Shown: piece by piece, positions 54,914 through 64,000 of the stretch
How the letters are laid out: every line of letters starts with the position of its first letter
Numbering within the stretch: position 1 is the first letter of the stretch
NCBI GenBank assembly: GCA_021153565.1
Contig: JAJKJU010000006.1
Span: forward strand, 21,839 to 85,838
From: Rhizobacter sp.
Lineage (GTDB): Bacteria > Pseudomonadota > Gammaproteobacteria > Burkholderiales > Burkholderiaceae_C
Direction: 5' to 3'
DNA: 64,000 bases
The notes under the pieces: generated by a model
What the model saw: the letters and a program-made list of their open reading frames with translations, nothing else
Database searches by the model: none
Told to the model about the DNA's origin: nothing
Made by a program: the position numbers and the translations under genes

Positions 54914-55606
54914 ATGGCCCGCCTGAACCGCTTGGTGGTGCCTGGAGAGGTCCATCTGGTGCGGCAATCAGCGGTGCCTGGTGCGCTACCTTTCCATGAC
55001 GGTGCCGAATGCGAGGCGTTTCTTGCGAGCCTCAGGCGCGCGGCCACGGAACGTGGCGTGACCATTCACGGATACGCACTCCTGCCGGACACGTGGCTGC
55101 TGCTCTGTACGCCGGCCGAGGAGCAGTCTCTCGGCCGAATGATGCAGGCCATCTCGCGCTGGTTTGTTGCCGCATACAACCGTCGTCATGGTCGCGAAGG
55201 TGCGCTGTGGCGGAGTCGCTTTACCGCAGCGCCGCTTGCGGCAGGGCACGTCATCGATTGCCTTGTCTACGTCGAGCAGGCCCCCGTGCGTGCCGGTCTG
55301 GTCCAGTCGCCCGCGGAGTACCCGTGGTCCAGCGCGGGCCCTCACGTGACTGGTGGGCGCGACTTGGTGTTGTCCAGCAGTGTGGCCTTGTGGTCGCTGG
55401 GAAACACGCCGTTCGAGCGCGAAGCCGCCCACAGGCGAATGCTCGACGGTGGGCTCGCCACCGACAAGATGCGCCAGATCGAGGGGCGGCTTCTCAAGGG
55501 GTGGGGCTGGGCCAATCCTGAGGTTCTCGTCCAGTGGACGGCCACGGGTCGGCGGACGGTCCCCATGCCCCGGGGGCGTCCCTCCAAAGTCAAAGTGCGG
55601 GAATGA
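54914..55606 (+). CDS. RAYT-type (REP-associated) transposase homologue lacking the HUH motif
   Basis: A 230-aa protein of the Y1/RAYT (TnpA_REP) family. Family features: N-terminal GEVHLVRQS, central SLGRMMQAISRWFVAAYNRR with HGREGALWRSRF, VYVEQAPVRAGLV (Tyr119 in the position of the conserved Tyr) and YPWSSAGPHVTG. The catalytic metal motif, normally MPNHVHLLV, reads LPDTWLLLC (57-65), so both histidines are gone and nicking activity is not expected. The C-terminus has a basic PRGRPSKVKV tail that resembles a DNA-contacting arm. It begins in the spacer between the pilus operon and gltB and is followed by an inverted repeat. Possibly a domesticated DNA-binding protein. Confidence 0.8.
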   Translation: MARLNRLVVPGEVHLVRQSAVPGALPFHDGAECEAFLASLRRAATERGVTIHGYALLPDTWLLLCTPAEEQSLGRMMQAISRWFVAAYNRRHGREGALWRSRFTAAPLAAGHVIDCLVYVEQAPVRAGLVQSPAEYPWSSAGPHVTGGRDLVLSSSVALWSLGNTPFEREAAHRRMLDGGLATDKMRQIEGRLLKGWGWANPEVLVQWTATGRRTVPMPRGRPSKVKVRE

Positions 55607-55662
55607 GTCTGTCCCTATTTAATTCCACGTGTTTTGATTTCTTGAATTAATTGGGGACAGAC
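55607..55662. repeat. inverted repeat directly after the RAYT-like gene
   Basis: The arm GTCTGTCCCTATTTAATT (55607-55624) pairs with AATTAATTGGGGACAGAC (55645-55662) at 16 of 18 positions, separated by 20 bases. It begins at the base following the RAYT-like stop codon. Such GTCTGTCCC-type hairpins commonly flank RAYT genes, so it is probably the cognate element. It also lies 71 bases before gltB, so it could shape the gltB leader. Confidence 0.72.
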
Positions 55663-55733
55663 AAGCGGAGATTTTCGTTGTCGCCTTTTGTGCGCTGCAG
55701 TATTCTCGCGGGCATCCCCCTGGACAACCCGCT

Positions 55734-58700
55734 ATGGACATGTCTTCAAACCAGGCTCCTTCGCAGCTCGCCACTGCATCCCTGGATGAACAGCGCCAAG
55801 CTGCACAAGGCCTGTACAACCCGGGCCAGGAACACGATGCCTGCGGCGTCGGCTTCGTGGCCCACATCAAAGGCCAGAAGGCGCACGGCATCGTCGAACA
55901 GGGTCTGAAGATCCTCGAGAACCTCGATCACCGGGGTGCGGTCGGTGCCGACAAGCTGATGGGCGACGGCGCAGGCATCCTGATCCAGATCCCGGACGAT
56001 TACTTCCGGGCCGAGATGGCGCTGCAAGGCGTCGAGCTGCCACCTTTCGGCGAATACGGCGTCGGCATGATCTTCCTGCCCAAGGAGCACGCATCCCGCC
56101 TCGCTTGTATTCAGGAGCTCGAGCGCGCCGTGAAGGCGGAGGGGCAAGTGCTGCTGGGTTGGCGTGACGTTCCGGTAGACCGCGACATGCCGATGTCGCC
56201 GACCGTGCGCGCGAAGGAGCCGATCCTCAGGCAGATCTTCATCGGCCGCGGGCCTGACGTGATCGTCCCCGATGCGCTCGAACGCAAGCTCTACGTCATC
56301 CGCAAGACGGCCTCCAGTGCCATCCAGGCCTTGAAGCTCACGCACAGCCGCGAGTACTACGTACCCAGCATGAGCTGCCGCACCATCATCTACAAGGGCC
56401 TGCTGCTGGCCGATCAGGTCGGCAAGTACTACAAGGACCTGAAGGATCCGCGTGTCGTCTCCGCGCTCGCCCTGGTGCACCAGCGCTTCTCGACCAACAC
56501 CTTCCCCGAATGGCCGCTCGCGCACCCCTACCGAATGGTCGCGCACAACGGCGAAATCAACACCGTCAAGGGCAACTTCAACTGGATGCGCGCCCGTGAA
56601 GGCGTGATGAAATCACCCGTGCTCGGCAACGATCTGAAGAAGCTCTATCCGATCAGCTTCGAAGGCCAGTCGGACACCGCCACCTTCGACAATGCTCTCG
56701 AATTGCTCACGATGAGCGGCTATTCGCTTGCCCACGCCGCGATGATGATGATCCCGGAGGCGTGGGAGCAGCACACGACGATGGACGAGCGCCGCCGCGC
56801 GTTCTACGAATATCACGCGGCGATGCTCGAACCCTGGGACGGCCCGGCCGCCATGGTCTTCACCGACGGCCGTCAGATCGGCGCCACCCTCGACCGCAAC
56901 GGCCTTCGCCCGGCACGCTACATCGTGACGGACGACGACATCGTCGTGATGGCGTCCGAGTCCGGCGTGCTCCCCATCCCCGAGAACAAGATCGTCAAGA
57001 AGTGGCGTCTGCAGCCGGGCAAGATGTTCCTGATCGATCTGGAGCAGGGCCGCATCGTCGACGACGAAGAGCTCAAGAACCAGTTCGCATCTGCCAAGCC
57101 TTACCGCCAGTGGATTGAAAGCGTTCGCATCAAGCTTGAAGAGATCCCGGTGGATGCCGAGCAGGGCGTGTTCACTGAGAGCCTGCTCGACCGCCAACAG
57201 GCCTTCGGCTATACGCAGGAAGATCTCAAGTTCCTGATGAGCCCGATGGCGCAGGCCGGCGAAGAGGGCATCGGGTCCATGGGCAATGATTCGCCGCTTG
57301 CGGTGCTGTCGGACAAGAACAAGCCGCTTTACAACTATTTCAAGCAGCTGTTCGCGCAGGTCACGAACCCGCCGATCGATCCGATTCGCGAAGCGATCGT
57401 GATGTCGCTCGTGTCCTTCATCGGGCCGAAGCCGAACCTTCTGGACATCAATGCGGTGAATCCGCCAATGCGGCTCGAAGTACCTCAGCCCATCCTCGAC
57501 TTCGAGGACATGTCGCGCCTGCGCCATATCGAGAAGCACACGCACGGCAAGTTCAAGAGCTACGAGTTGAACATCACCTACCCCGCGGCTTGGGGGGATG
57601 AAGGCGTCGAAGCCAAGCTTGCCTCGCTGTGTGCGGAGACGGTGGACGCTATCAAGTCCGGCCACAACATCCTGATCATCAGCGATCGCAAGATGGACCG
57701 CGACCACATCGCGATCCCTGCGCTGCTGGCCTTGTCGGCTGTGCACCAGCACCTGGTGCGTGAGGGCCTGCGCACGACGGCGGGCCTCGTGGTCGAAACA
57801 GGCTCCGCTCGCGAAGTACATCACTTCGGCGTGCTAGCGGGCTACGGTGCCGAAGCCGTGCACCCATATCTTGCAATGGAAACCCTCGCGAGTCTGTACA
57901 GGGATTTGCCCGGCGACATGTCCGCCGACAAGGCGATCTACAACTACGTGAAGGCGATCGGCAAGGGCCTGTCGAAGATCATGTCCAAGATGGGCGTGTC
58001 GACCTACATGTCCTATTGCGGCGCTCAGTTGTTCGAAGCCATCGGTCTCGAGAAGGACCTGGTCGACAAATACTTCCGCGGCACCGCATCGCAAGTGGGC
58101 GGCATCGGAGTGTTCGAGGTGGCGGAAGAAGCCATCCGCATGCACAAGGCCGCCTTCAGCGATGACCCGGTCCTCTCGGGCATGCTCGATGCTGGCGGCG
58201 AATACGCGTGGCGAGTCCGCGGCGAAGAGCACATGTGGACGCCGGACGCGATCGCCAAGCTGCAGCACAGCGCGCGGGCGAACAAGTTCGACACCTACAA
58301 GGAATATGCGCAGATCATCAACGACCAGTCGCGTCGCCACATGACTTTGCGCGGCCTGTTCGAGTTCAAGTTCGATCCCAGCAAGGCAATTCCGGTCGAA
58401 GAAGTCGAACCGGCGAGCGAAATCGTCAAGCGCTTCGCAACAGGCGCGATGTCGCTCGGCTCGATCTCAACAGAAGCACACTCGACGCTTGCGATTGCGA
58501 TGAACCGCATCGGTGGCAAGAGCAATACGGGCGAGGGCGGTGAAGACCCGGCGCGTTATCGCAACGAGCTCAAGGGCATCCCGATCAAGGACGGTACCAA
58601 GGTCAGTGAAGTCGTCGGCGAGAAGGTGATTGAAGCCGACTACGCGCTGAAGGCCGGGGATTCGCTGCGTTCGAAGATCAAACAAGTCGCCTCAGGCCGC

Positions 58701-60497
58701 TTCGGTGTCACCACCGAATACCTCGTCAGTGCCGATCAAATCCAGATCAAGATGGCGCAAGGAGCCAAGCCTGGCGAGGGCGGCCAACTGCCGGGCGGCA
58801 AGGTCAGCGACTACATCGGCTTCCTGCGCTACTCGGTGCCGGGCGTCGGCCTCATTTCACCGCCACCTCACCACGACATCTATTCGATCGAAGACCTCGC
58901 GCAGCTCATCCACGACCTGAAGAATGCCAATCAAAAGGCGAGCATCAGCGTGAAGCTGGTGAGCGAAGTGGGTGTTGGCACGATCGCGGCCGGCGTGGCG
59001 AAAGCCAAGGCCGATCATGTCGTGATCGCGGGCCACGATGGCGGCACGGGCGCCTCGCCCTGGAGTTCCATCAAACACGCCGGCACGCCCTGGGAGCTGG
59101 GCTTGGCCGAAACGCAACAGACGCTGGTTCTTAACCGCCTGCGCTCGCGCATCCGAGTGCAGGCCGATGGCCAGATGAAGACAGGTCGCGACGTTGTCAT
59201 CGGCGCACTGTTAGGCGCTGACGAGTTCGGTTTTGCCACAGCGCCGCTGGTCGTCGAAGGCTGCCTCATGATGCGCAAATGCCACCTCAACACCTGTCCG
59301 GTGGGTGTGGCCACGCAAGACCCGGTGCTTCGCAAGAAATTCCAGGGCCGCCCCGAGCACGTGGTGAACTTCTTCTTCTTCGTTGCCGAAGAAGCGCGCC
59401 AGATCATGGCGCAACTGGGCATTCGCAAGTTCGACGACCTGATCGGCCGTGCCGACCTGCTCGACACCAAGAAGAGCATCTCGCATTGGAAGGCGAAGGG
59501 CCTGGATTTCAGCCGCATCTTCCATCTGCCATCGGCGCCGGAGGAAGTGCCGCGCCGCCAGGTTGAGGAACAAGATCACGGTCTTTCCAAGGCGCTCGAC
59601 GTCAGGTTGATCGAGAAGAGCAAGCCTGCCTTCGAACGCGGCGAGAAGGTGCAGTTCATGGAAGAGGCGCGCAACGTCAACCGCACGGTGGGCGCCATGC
59701 TCTCCGGAGAGTTGATCCGCCGTCATCCCGAAGGTCTGCCCGACCAGTCCATCTTTATCCAGTTCGAAGGCACGGGTGGGCAGAGCTTCGGCGCCTTCCT
59801 CGCCAAGGGCATCACGTTCTATCTGATCGGTGACGCCAACGACTACACCGGCAAGGGCATGTCAGGCGGCCGCATCGCGATTCGTCCGAGCATCGACTTC
59901 AGCGGCGACGCGACCAAGAACATCATCGTCGGCAACACCGTGCTTTACGGCGCGACCAGCGGCGAGGCTTTCTTGCGCGGTGTGGCGGGCGAGCGCTTCG
60001 CGGTACGGCTGTCGGGCGCGACGACGGTGGTCGAAGGCACCGGCGACCACGGTTGCGAATACATGACCGGCGGCACGGTCGTCGTGCTCGGCAGGACGGG
60101 GCGCAATTTTGCGGCGGGCATGAGCGGCGGCATCGCCTATGTCTTCGATGAAGATGGAAGATTCGCCGAGCGCTGCAACACCTCGATGGTGTCGCTCGAA
60201 AAGGTGCTTCCGGTCAAAGACCAGGAAACCTCGATCGACAAGGCCATCTGGCACAAAGGCACCGCTGACGAGACGCTCTTGAAGAGGCTCATCGAAAACC
60301 ACCACAAGTGGACCGGCTCGCTGCGTGCTCGAGACATCCTCGACCATTGGGCCGACTCACGCGCAAAGTTCGTGAAGGTGTTCCCGAACGAATTCAGGCG
60401 CGCGCTGGGCGAGTTGAATGCCGCGAAGGAAGCCGGCGACACCATCGCGAAGGCGAAGGCCGCCGACAAAAAGAGCAAGACGGTGGGCGCCAAGTAA
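55734..60497 (+). CDS. gltB: glutamate synthase large subunit
   Basis: A 1587-aa NADPH-dependent glutamate synthase alpha subunit. The propeptide (36 residues) is cleaved before Cys37 in [15 protein letters not shown], the glutaminase nucleophile. The central and FMN-binding synthase domains follow (e.g. [40 protein letters not shown]), with the 3Fe-4S cysteines in [19 protein letters not shown] and the C-terminal GXGXG-repeat domain. It makes glutamate from glutamine and 2-oxoglutarate. The start at 55734 is uncertain (ATG at 55740 is close). First gene of gltBD. Confidence 0.96.
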   Translation: MDMSSNQAPSQLATASLDEQRQAAQGLYNPGQEHDACGVGFVAHIKGQKAHGIVEQGLKILENLDHRGAVGADKLMGDGAGILIQIPDDYFRAEMALQGVELPPFGEYGVGMIFLPKEHASRLACIQELERAVKAEGQVLLGWRDVPVDRDMPMSPTVRAKEPILRQIFIGRGPDVIVPDALERKLYVIRKTASSAIQALKLTHSREYYVPSMSCRTIIYKGLLLADQVGKYYKDLKDPRVVSALALVHQRFSTNTFPEWPLAHPYRMVAHNGEINTVKGNFNWMRAREGVMKSPVLGNDLKKLYPISFEGQSDTATFDNALELLTMSGYSLAHAAMMMIPEAWEQHTTMDERRRAFYEYHAAMLEPWDGPAAMVFTDGRQIGATLDRNGLRPARYIVTDDDIVVMASESGVLPIPENKIVKKWRLQPGKMFLIDLEQGRIVDDEELKNQFASAKPYRQWIESVRIKLEEIPVDAEQGVFTESLLDRQQAFGYTQEDLKFLMSPMAQAGEEGIGSMGNDSPLAVLSDKNKPLYNYFKQLFAQVTNPPIDPIREAIVMSLVSFIGPKPNLLDINAVNPPMRLEVPQPILDFEDMSRLRHIEKHTHGKFKSYELNITYPAAWGDEGVEAKLASLCAETVDAIKSGHNILIISDRKMDRDHIAIPALLALSAVHQHLVREGLRTTAGLVVETGSAREVHHFGVLAGYGAEAVHPYLAMETLASLYRDLPGDMSADKAIYNYVKAIGKGLSKIMSKMGVSTYMSYCGAQLFEAIGLEKDLVDKYFRGTASQVGGIGVFEVAEEAIRMHKAAFSDDPVLSGMLDAGGEYAWRVRGEEHMWTPDAIAKLQHSARANKFDTYKEYAQIINDQSRRHMTLRGLFEFKFDPSKAIPVEEVEPASEIVKRFATGAMSLGSISTEAHSTLAIAMNRIGGKSNTGEGGEDPARYRNELKGIPIKDGTKVSEVVGEKVIEADYALKAGDSLRSKIKQVASGRFGVTTEYLVSADQIQIKMAQGAKPGEGGQLPGGKVSDYIGFLRYSVPGVGLISPPPHHDIYSIEDLAQLIHDLKNANQKASISVKLVSEVGVGTIAAGVAKAKADHVVIAGHDGGTGASPWSSIKHAGTPWELGLAETQQTLVLNRLRSRIRVQADGQMKTGRDVVIGALLGADEFGFATAPLVVEGCLMMRKCHLNTCPVGVATQDPVLRKKFQGRPEHVVNFFFFVAEEARQIMAQLGIRKFDDLIGRADLLDTKKSISHWKAKGLDFSRIFHLPSAPEEVPRRQVEEQDHGLSKALDVRLIEKSKPAFERGEKVQFMEEARNVNRTVGAMLSGELIRRHPEGLPDQSIFIQFEGTGGQSFGAFLAKGITFYLIGDANDYTGKGMSGGRIAIRPSIDFSGDATKNIIVGNTVLYGATSGEAFLRGVAGERFAVRLSGATTVVEGTGDHGCEYMTGGTVVVLGRTGRNFAAGMSGGIAYVFDEDGRFAERCNTSMVSLEKVLPVKDQETSIDKAIWHKGTADETLLKRLIENHHKWTGSLRARDILDHWADSRAKFVKVFPNEFRRALGELNAAKEAGDTIAKAKAADKKSKTVGAK

Positions 60498-60532
60498 GGA
60501 CATGGCCCAAAACAATTTCCGGGCCATGTCCT
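60497..60532. other. perfect 12-bp hairpin between gltB and gltD
   Basis: AGGACATGGCCC (60497-60508) pairs perfectly with GGGCCATGTCCT (60521-60532), loop 12 bases, starting within the gltB stop codon. No T-run follows, so it is not a standard terminator. It may protect the 3' end of the gltB part of the message or balance the two subunits. Confidence 0.6.
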
Positions 60533-60571
60533 AAGCGGTGCCTGCATCAGCAATACCAAATCGGGAACATC

Positions 60572-62050
60572 ATGGGAAAAGTCACCTGGTTTCTTGAATA
60601 CGAGCGCGTCGAAGAGGGCTACGCGCCCGTTTCCAGCCGCGTCAAGAACTACAGCGAATTCGTCATTGGCCTGAAGGAAGAAGAGGCCAAGGTCCAGGGC
60701 GCACGCTGCATGGACTGTGGCATTCCGTTCTGCAACAACGGCTGCCCGGTCAACAACATCATTCCGGACTTCAACGATCTCGTGTACCGCGGCGACTGGA
60801 AGAACGCGTGGCATGTGCTGGATTCGACCAACAACTTCCCGGAGTTCACCGGCCGAATCTGCCCCGCGCCTTGCGAAGCAGCCTGCACGCTGAACTTCAA
60901 TGACGATGCGGTGGGCATCAAGAGCATCGAGCACGCGATCATTGATCGCGCATGGAAGGAAGGCTGGGTATTGCCGCGTCCGGCGAAGACACGCACGGGC
61001 AAGAACGTGGCGATCGTCGGTTCGGGGCCTGCCGGCCTTGCCGCTGCGCAACAACTCGCCCGTGCCGGGCACGATGTGACGGTGTTCGAAAAGAACGACC
61101 GTATCGGTGGCCTGCTGCGCTACGGCATTCCCGACTTCAAGATGGAGAAGTCGCACATCGACCGTCGCGTCGAACAGATGCGCGCCGAGGGCGTGGTCTT
61201 TCGTGAAGGCGTGATGATTGGTCACCTGCCCGAAGGCAGCAAGGTCACGAACTGGGCCAAGGAAATCATCAGCCCCGAGATGCTCAAGGACCAGTTCGAT
61301 GCGGTCGTGTTAACCGGTGGTGCGGAGCAGCCGCGCGATCTGCCGGTGCCCGGGCGCGATCTCGAAGGCATCTACTTCGCGATGGAGTTCCTGCCGCAGC
61401 AGAACAAGGTCAACGCCGGCGACAAAGTCAAGGGCCAGCTTCGCGCTGAGGGCAAGCACGTTATCGTGATCGGCGGTGGTGACACTGGCAGCGACTGCGT
61501 GGGCACGAGCAACCGCCACGCGGCGGCGAGCGTCACACAGTTCGAACTGCTGCCCATGCCTCCTGAGGAGGAGAACAAGCCGCTGGTGTGGCCCTACTGG
61601 CCGATCAAGCTGCGCACGTCGTCCAGCCACGAAGAAGGCTGCGAGCGCGAGTTCGCCATCGCGACCAAGGAGTTCATCGCCGGCGAAGGCAAGGAAAAGG
61701 GCAAGATCAAGGCGCTCAAGGCCGTTCGTGTCGAGTGGCAGGGCAACAAGATGGTCGAGGTGGCAGGCAGCGAGCAGATCCTGCCGGCCGACATGGTGCT
61801 CCTTGCCATGGGTTTCGTGGGCCCGGTGGGCAGCATCCTCGAAGCATTTGGTGTTGAGAAGGACTTGCGCGGTAATGCACGGGCCGGTGCCGATGTCATC
61901 GGCGGCTATCAGACCAACGTGCCCAAAGTGTTCGCCGCGGGCGATATGCGCCGTGGTCAGTCCCTGGTGGTGTGGGCAATCCGCGATGGTCGACAAGCCG
62001 CTCGTTCGGTCGACGAGTTCCTGATGGGCGCGAGTGACCTGCCTCGATAG
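60572..62050 (+). CDS. gltD: glutamate synthase small subunit
   Basis: A 492-aa FAD- and Fe-S-containing beta subunit feeding electrons from NADPH to GltB. Two 4Fe-4S motifs are visible: [17 protein letters not shown] (about 47-63) and [11 protein letters not shown]. The FAD Rossmann motif [12 protein letters not shown] lies near 149, the NADPH motif [11 protein letters not shown] near 300 and the C-terminal FAD motif [12 protein letters not shown] near 453. The start at 60572 ([13 protein letters not shown]) is the family N-terminus; a longer open frame overlaps gltB. Confidence 0.96.
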   Translation: MGKVTWFLEYERVEEGYAPVSSRVKNYSEFVIGLKEEEAKVQGARCMDCGIPFCNNGCPVNNIIPDFNDLVYRGDWKNAWHVLDSTNNFPEFTGRICPAPCEAACTLNFNDDAVGIKSIEHAIIDRAWKEGWVLPRPAKTRTGKNVAIVGSGPAGLAAAQQLARAGHDVTVFEKNDRIGGLLRYGIPDFKMEKSHIDRRVEQMRAEGVVFREGVMIGHLPEGSKVTNWAKEIISPEMLKDQFDAVVLTGGAEQPRDLPVPGRDLEGIYFAMEFLPQQNKVNAGDKVKGQLRAEGKHVIVIGGGDTGSDCVGTSNRHAAASVTQFELLPMPPEEENKPLVWPYWPIKLRTSSSHEEGCEREFAIATKEFIAGEGKEKGKIKALKAVRVEWQGNKMVEVAGSEQILPADMVLLAMGFVGPVGSILEAFGVEKDLRGNARAGADVIGGYQTNVPKVFAAGDMRRGQSLVVWAIRDGRQAARSVDEFLMGASDLPR

Positions 62051-62117
62051 TCGGTAGGTGGTAAGGCCCCCCAGTCGCCATGCTCCGCCATCCGGCTTGG
62101 GGCGCCCCGGCGCCAGA

Positions 62118-62176
62118 CAAACCGTCCTTTCGGGTGGTCTGTGCGCAACATCGCACAGACCACCCCCTACGGTTTG
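62118..62176. repeat. nested palindrome between gltD and mlaF
   Basis: Outer arms CAAACCGT (62118-62125) and ACGGTTTG (62169-62176) enclose a 14-bp perfect stem GGGTGGTCTGTGCG (62132-62145) and its complement (62152-62165) with a six-base loop. It resembles a REP/BIME-type hairpin and has no T-run. It lies 67 bases after gltD and 115 before mlaF. I found no second copy in the window. Confidence 0.6.
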
Positions 62177-62291
62177 CCCCGGGGATTTCGATGCCCGTGC
62201 GAGAATCGTTCGGTCTTCGTGCGCCATTTCCCATTTGGTGGCGCATGCCCGAATAATCCAATCAGGCCTCTCTCCGGCCGGCTCCATCCGC

Positions 62292-63110
62292 TTGAAATCT
62301 GACAGCCTGATCGAGATCGATCACGTCACGTTCGGCTACGACACCGGCCGAACCATCCTCAAGGACGTGAGTCTTCGTTTTGCGCGTGGCAAGGTCACCT
62401 CCATCCTGGGTGGCTCGGGCTGCGGCAAGACCACCCTTCTGCGCCTCATTGGCGGCAGCAATGCCGCCACGTCCGGCGCGGTCCGTTTCGATGGCGAGGT
62501 CGTCGACCCGCGTGACCGCGAGCGCATGTTCCGCATGCGCCGGCGCATGGGCATGCTGTTTCAGTTCGGAGCGCTGTTCACCGATCTTTCGGTGTTCGAG
62601 AACGTAGCCTTCCCGCTGCGAGAGCACACCGATCTTCCGGAGGCGATGATTCGCGACATCGTGCTGATGAAGTTGAATGCCGTGGGTCTGCGCGGTGCGG
62701 CGGGCTTGCGCATTTCCGAGGTTTCGGGTGGCATGGCCAGGCGCATTGCGCTGGCTCGGGCCATCGCGCTCGACCCGGAACTGATCATGTACGACGAGCC
62801 TTTCGCCGGGCTCGACCTGATCTCGATGGGCGTCGCGGCCAACCTGATTCGTACGCTGAATGATGTCACCGGCGCCACCTCGCTGGTCGTTTCACACGAC
62901 GTGCCCGAGTGCATGGCAATCAGTGACTACGTCATTCTGATGGCGCCTCAAGGCCGCATCGTTGCGCAAGGCGTTCCCTCCGATCTGATGAACTCCACCG
63001 ATCCCGAAGTGCGGCAGTTCGTGCGTGGCGAGCCTGATGGGCCGGTCAAGTTCCACTATCCGGCGGCGCCGCTCGCGCAAGACTTCGACGTCAAGGAGCC
63101 CGTGGCATGA
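62292..63110 (+). CDS. mlaF: phospholipid transport ABC ATPase MlaF
   Basis: A 272-aa ATPase of the Mla retrograde phospholipid transporter. Walker A GGSGCGKT is at 40-47, the signature VSGGMARR near 146 and Walker B LIMYDEPFAGLD near 166. The stretch MGMLFQFGALFTDLSVFENV is the MlaF Q-loop signature (Q-x-G-A-L-F). The start is taken as the TTG at 62292 (LKSDSLIEIDHVTF), which matches homologue length; the frame is open further upstream but without homology and with a palindrome inside. Next to mlaE. It keeps outer-leaflet lipid asymmetry. Confidence 0.9.
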   Translation: MKSDSLIEIDHVTFGYDTGRTILKDVSLRFARGKVTSILGGSGCGKTTLLRLIGGSNAATSGAVRFDGEVVDPRDRERMFRMRRRMGMLFQFGALFTDLSVFENVAFPLREHTDLPEAMIRDIVLMKLNAVGLRGAAGLRISEVSGGMARRIALARAIALDPELIMYDEPFAGLDLISMGVAANLIRTLNDVTGATSLVVSHDVPECMAISDYVILMAPQGRIVAQGVPSDLMNSTDPEVRQFVRGEPDGPVKFHYPAAPLAQDFDVKEPVA

Positions 63111-63886
63111 ATCCGGTGACCACAGTCGGCACCCGCACCTTGTCCGTGCTCCGTTCGTTCGGCCACGCGGCCTACTTCTTCGTCGACCTGCTGAAGGCCA
63201 TCCCTGTTTCCCTGCGTCGCTTCGGCTTGGTTGTCACGCAAATCCATGCGATCGGCAACCTGTCATTGCTGATCATCCTGGCCTCTGGCATGGCAGTGGG
63301 CTTCGTGCTTGCGCTGCAGATGTATTACGCGCTCGTCACCTACGGTGCGACCGAATCGCTTGGATTGATCGTCAACCTCTCGCTTGTGCGTGAACTGGGT
63401 CCGGTGGTGGCTGCACTTTTGTTCGCGGGCCGCGCGGGCACGTCGCTCACAGCCGAGATCGGCCTCATGAAAGCCGGCGAACAGATCGCCGCGATGGAAA
63501 TGATGGCCATCGACACCAAGAGCCGTGTGCTCGCGCCCCGCTTCATTGGCGGGATGGTGTCCATGCCCTTGCTTGCGATTCTGTTTTCTGCGGTCGGCAT
63601 ACTCGGCGCCTATGTCGTCGCCGTGCTGCTGCTGGGAATTGACTCGGGCAACTTCTGGTCCATCATGCAGTCGCGCGTCGACGTCTGGCGTGACGTCGGC
63701 AACGGCATTGTGAAGAGCTTCGTGTTCGGCATCATCTGCACCGCCGTCGCGCTCTATCAAGGTTATGAAACCGAGGCCACGCCGGAGGGGGTGGCCTATG
63801 CCACGACGCGGACCGTGGTGATCTCGTCTTTGTCCGTGCTGGCCACGGACTTCGTGCTCACTGCGTTGATGTTTTCGACGGGCTGA
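63107..63886 (+). CDS. mlaE: phospholipid transport permease MlaE
   Basis: A 259-aa inner-membrane permease of the MlaE/YrbE family. The conserved region VRELGPVVAALLFAGRAGTS and EIGLMKAGEQIAAMEMMAID (about 100-145) contains the E-Q-x-x-A motif that contacts MlaF. Hydrophobic segments include LLIILASGMAVGFVLALQMY and LLAILFSAVGILGAYVVAVL. The start overlaps mlaF (ATGA). The usual next gene, mlaD, must lie beyond the window; a repeat begins three bases after the mlaE stop. Confidence 0.95.
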   Translation: MNPVTTVGTRTLSVLRSFGHAAYFFVDLLKAIPVSLRRFGLVVTQIHAIGNLSLLIILASGMAVGFVLALQMYYALVTYGATESLGLIVNLSLVRELGPVVAALLFAGRAGTSLTAEIGLMKAGEQIAAMEMMAIDTKSRVLAPRFIGGMVSMPLLAILFSAVGILGAYVVAVLLLGIDSGNFWSIMQSRVDVWRDVGNGIVKSFVFGIICTAVALYQGYETEATPEGVAYATTRTVVISSLSVLATDFVLTALMFSTG

Positions 63887-63888
63887 GA

Positions 63889-64000
63889 GCCTGAGAGTCT
63901 TTCGATCATGCCCGCTCATCACGCCAAAAGACCCCTGCTCGTCGTTGCAAATGCTCGCCATAGCCCGGGCTATGGCTGTGCTTTGCGCCTAGATCAGGTG
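63889..64000. repeat. dispersed palindromic repeat, copy 3 (cut by window end)
   Basis: The first 53 bases match copy 2 (12029-12082) with five differences, including a one-base gap. The following part has a 20-base perfect palindrome, GCCATAGCCCGGGCTATGGC (63957-63976), and GTGCTTTGCGCCTAGATCA (63978-63996), the latter also present reversed in copy 1. The expected right inverted end is outside the window. It starts three bases after the mlaE stop and separates mlaFE from the downstream mla genes. Confidence 0.78.

Noticed and set aside
54142..55065. Extension of the pilV frame upstream through fimT and the spacer
   Set aside because: The upstream part overlaps fimT in another frame; the pilV start is fixed by the ATGA overlap and the prepilin leader.
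56613..57824. A 403-codon minus-strand open frame inside gltB
   Set aside because: His- and Arg-rich reading of the opposite strand of a highly conserved gene.

Overview
The window comes from the chromosome of a GC-rich betaproteobacterium, most likely a Burkholderiales member near Comamonadaceae. The evidence is the mrcA / pilMNOPQ / aroK / aroB order, cyaY next to lptM-lysA, Coq7 as the ubiquinone hydroxylase, OmpC-type porins, a PEP-CTERM protein, and a branched-chain-type ABC cluster with two AMP-dependent ligases. The family call is inference. No phage, plasmid, CRISPR, rRNA or tRNA genes were recognised.

Layout. 1-8038 (minus): a uptake-and-activation operon running acyl-CoA ligase, livG, livH, livM, livK, livF, a 96-aa protein, and a PaaK-like ligase cut by the window edge. 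A Crp/Fnr-type regulator (8183-8902) diverges from it, with a strong palindrome between them. 9021-11897: a 5'-nucleotidase, a PEP-CTERM protein and a Lon-like AAA ATPase without a protease domain. 12235-23607: a nearly complete type II secretion locus, gspG-H-I-J-K-L-M-N-D-E-F on the minus strand and gspC divergent. 23635-27770: a CobT-like protein with changed catalytic residues, ilvA with a structured leader, an OsmC protein and coq7. 28063-32242: two porins, the wreck of a peptide ABC permease and an M20 amidohydrolase. 32414-36681: lysA-lptM, cyaY and mrcA.

36962-45895 (plus): pilM-N-O-P-Q, a 707-aa Ig-like lipoprotein, aroK and aroB. 45994-54728 (minus): a minor pilin operon fimT-pilV-pilW-pilX-pilY1-pilE ending in a TonB-C-like membrane protein. 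54914-55606: a RAYT-type transposase homologue that has lost its HUH motif, followed by an inverted repeat. 55734-62050: gltB-gltD (glutamate synthase). 62292-63886: mlaF-mlaE (retrograde phospholipid transport), continuing beyond the window.

How it works together: most of the window is envelope biology. The Gsp machine exports folded proteins, the Pil genes build a type IV pilus tipped by PilY1, MrcA makes the wall, LptM matures the LPS translocon and Mla maintains lipid asymmetry. Metabolic genes sit between them.

The most unusual signals are a dispersed palindromic repeat family (three copies: 3110-3185, 12029-12106 and 63889 to the end), the apparently domesticated RAYT protein, the ilvA leader with a terminator and an anti-Shine-Dalgarno segment, the CobT-like protein without its catalytic glutamates, and the Ig-like lipoprotein lodged between pilQ and aroK.
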